NCBI GenBank assembly: GCA_041486365.1
Contig: JBGPLH010000228.1
Location: forward strand, 1 to 5,640
From: JBGPLH01 sp041486365 [NCBI: Thermodesulfobacteriota bacterium]
GTDB taxonomy: Bacteria > JAUYMQ01
Reading direction: 5' to 3'
Length of the DNA stretch: 5,640 bases
Part shown: one piece after another, positions 4,448 to 5,640 of the stretch
Position numbering within the stretch: position 1 is the stretch's first letter
How the letters are laid out: each line of letters opens with the position of its first letter
Made by a program: the position numbers and the translations under genes
The notes under the pieces: model-generated
Databases searched by the model: none
What the model was told of the DNA's origin: nothing
The model's input: the letters and a program-made list of their open reading frames with translations, nothing else

Positions 4448-5191
4448 ATGAAGATCGACGAAACGCTGGTGAGGATCAGCCGGGAGCAGACGCGGGCGCT
4501 CGCGAGGATCCGGATTGGCGCGCCGGTCGCGCGCGTGTATCACCCGCTCGAGTACGCGCGAGAACCTTGGGAGCGCTATCTGCGCATGTACGGGCGGACG
4601 CCGAAGGAAGCGATCTTCGTCGGGATGAACCCGGGTCCCTGGGGGATGGCGCAGACCGGCGTTCCCTTCGGAACCGCCGGGCTCGTGCGAGACTGGCTCG
4701 GGATCGAGGGCAAGGTCGGGAAGCCGGCCCGCCCCCATCCGAAGCGGCCGGTCCTCGGCTTCGATTGCCCCCGGCGCGAGATCAGCGGTGAGCGCTTCTG
4801 GGGCTGGGCGCGCCGGCGCTTCGTGACGCCCGGGCGGTTCTTCGATCGGTTCTTCGTCGCGAACTATTGCCCGCTTCTTTTCCTCGACGCCGCCGGGCGC
4901 AACCTGACGCCCGACCACCTGCCCTCGGCGCGCACGCGCGGGATGTTCGCGATCTGTGATCACGCGCTTGCGCAGACCGTGGAGACGTTGCGCCCCCGCG
5001 TCGTGATCGGCATCGGGCGTTTTGCCGAGAAGCGCGCCCGCGAGGCGCTGGAAGGGATGGGCGTGCGGATCGGATGGATCCCCCATCCGAGCCCGGCGAG
5101 CCCGCGGGCCAATTCGGGTTGGGAGCGGGACATGGAGGAGGCGCTGCGGGAGGTGGGGATCCGGATCGACGGGGAGCGCGCGTCGGGTTGA
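4448..5191 (+). CDS. smug1: Single-strand-selective monofunctional uracil-DNA glycosylase (SMUG1 family)
   Basis: A complete 247-residue enzyme that excises uracil (and, in characterised members, oxidised pyrimidines such as 5-hydroxymethyluracil) from DNA, starting base-excision repair. Both family motifs are intact. Motif 1 is VGMNPGPWGMAQTGVPFGT (residues 58-76), with Asn61 as the catalytic-type residue that positions the water. Motif 2 is HPSPASP (213-219), with His213. Other SMUG1 signatures are RDWLGI (81-86), HPKRPVLGFDCP (97-108), SGERFWGW (113-120), NYCPLLFLD (139-147), GRNLTP (150-155) and the end block ANSGW (221-225). The match to vertebrate SMUG1 as I remember it is strong over almost the full length, with Trp65 where human has Phe. 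ATG 4448 follows GAGAGG at 4 nt. SMUG1 is known from animals and a scattered minority of bacteria, so it is less common than Ung in bacteria. It is divergent from the thioredoxin-like gene. Confidence 0.95.
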   Translation: MKIDETLVRISREQTRALARIRIGAPVARVYHPLEYAREPWERYLRMYGRTPKEAIFVGMNPGPWGMAQTGVPFGTAGLVRDWLGIEGKVGKPARPHPKRPVLGFDCPRREISGERFWGWARRRFVTPGRFFDRFFVANYCPLLFLDAAGRNLTPDHLPSARTRGMFAICDHALAQTVETLRPRVVIGIGRFAEKRAREALEGMGVRIGWIPHPSPASPRANSGWERDMEEALREVGIRIDGERASG

Positions 5192-5203
5192 CGCGGGCGC
5201 GTC
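5190..5203 (+). terminator. Small inverted repeat at the SMUG1 stop codon (weak terminator candidate)
   Basis: GACGCG-GG-CGCGTC overlaps the TGA stop. It can form a 5 bp stem with a GGGC loop followed only by TT. It is too short and lacks a real T-tract, so intrinsic termination here is doubtful. Confidence 0.2.
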
Positions 5204-5277
5204 TTCCGGCGCGAGACCACATTCGGCCCGTCCTCCGGGAAGCGTGGGAGACGCGCCGCGACGCCTCGACGGGAGCC

Positions 5278-5317
5278 CATCGAACGTGGAAAATGCCCCA
5301 GGGGGCATCGAACGGGG
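5278..5317. promoter_or_regulatory. Dyad plus direct repeat upstream of the right-edge membrane protein gene
   Basis: ATGCCCC-AG-GGGGCAT (5293-5308) is a perfect 7 bp inverted repeat. It lies within a direct repeat: CATCGAACGTGG (5278-5289) and CATCGAACGGGG (5306-5317) match at 11 of 12 positions with a 28 bp period. The block ends 12 bp before ATG 5330. It could be an operator for the downstream gene or, as RNA, a small stem. No T-tract follows, so it is a poor terminator for SMUG1. Confidence 0.4.
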
Positions 5318-5329
5318 GAACGGAGCACC

Positions 5330-5640
5330 ATGAGCGACCCGGGCGCGAGCAGCCGGTCCATCTTCGGGGGCCTCCGCGAGCGGTTCGACCGCCTGCTGGA
5401 GTGGAGCCTCGCGGACAAGTGCCTCGTCGTGGCGGTCCTCGTGTTCGCGCTGGGTACCTCGTACCTGTTCTGGGAGATCTTTATCCTCCGGCACCCCGGC
5501 CTGGTCCCCTATTTCAACCACGCCTATGCGCGGCGATCGCTCCCCGTTCACGTGTTCCTGTACGAAGGGGGCTGGCTCTCGATCATCGCGGCCTCGCTCT
5601 GGTGCCGCAAACACGCGCCGCAGAGCCGGTGGCTCGTCCA
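5330..5640 (+). CDS. Unidentified integral membrane protein (partial, N-terminal 103 residues)
   Basis: The frame opens at ATG 5330 with GGAG 4 nt upstream (5322-5325) and has no stop before the right edge, so only the N-terminus is seen. A short polar, basic/acidic head (residues 1-30, with an amphipathic-looking IFGGLRERFDRLLEW) is followed by a clear membrane helix at about 31-52 (CLVVAVLVFALGTSYLFWEI). A loop with HPGLVPYFNHAYARRS follows, then a second hydrophobic stretch at about 74-91 (VFLYEGGWLSIIAASLW). The head carries no cleavable signal peptide, so the first helix is probably an anchor. Codon use matches the neighbours. I do not recognise the family. The 138 bp gap after SMUG1 makes cotranscription uncertain. 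Confidence 0.7.
   Translation, partial: MSDPGASSRSIFGGLRERFDRLLEWSLADKCLVVAVLVFALGTSYLFWEIFILRHPGLVPYFNHAYARRSLPVHVFLYEGGWLSIIAASLWCRKHAPQSRWLV

Noticed and set aside
5190-5203. Strong intrinsic terminator after SMUG1
   Set aside because: The inverted repeat is only 5-6 bp with a tiny loop and two T residues after it; kept only as a low-confidence candidate.
4385-5614. Minus-strand 409-codon frame opposite SMUG1
   Set aside because: Antisense of a gene with both SMUG1 catalytic motifs; the translation is Pro/Arg/Ala-rich and featureless.

Overview
The window is very GC-rich. Its genes have strong G/C third-position bias, purine-rich Shine-Dalgarno (SD) sites and short intergenic gaps, so it reads as ordinary chromosomal DNA from a high-GC bacterium. 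The gene mix (a bacterial SMUG1-type uracil-DNA glycosylase, a CrtI/RetSat-like flavoenzyme, an atypical acyl-CoA dehydrogenase) would fit a myxobacterium-like deltaproteobacterium or another GC-rich environmental phylum, but the sequence alone does not settle taxonomy. I see no transposase, phage gene, CRISPR array, tRNA or rRNA.

Left part, minus strand (transcription runs from about 3580 down past base 1): three closely spaced genes look like one operon. In transcription order they are an acyl-CoA dehydrogenase (2342-3493), an FAD-dependent oxidoreductase of the phytoene desaturase / carotenoid isomerase / retinol saturase superfamily (665-2326, 15 bp gap), and a membrane protein that runs off the left edge (642 to base 1, 22 bp gap). 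After four predicted membrane helices, the membrane protein enters a segment resembling the small domain of gluconate 2-dehydrogenase subunit 3 and of the N-terminus of GMC-type long-chain alcohol oxidases. Together they suggest membrane-associated flavin redox chemistry on a hydrophobic acyl, alcohol or isoprenoid substrate, which I cannot identify.

Middle: the 274 bp control region 3494-3767 contains a dense plus-strand G-quadruplex motif, a sigma-54-like -24/-12 element and a 16 bp palindrome just upstream of the dehydrogenase. Next on the minus strand is a thioredoxin-fold protein with a CNHC active site (3768-4349).

Right part, plus strand: a 98 bp divergent region separates the thioredoxin-like gene from a full-length SMUG1-type uracil-DNA glycosylase (4448-5191). 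After a 138 bp gap containing a short dyad and a direct repeat, a second, unidentified membrane protein begins (5330) and runs off the right edge.
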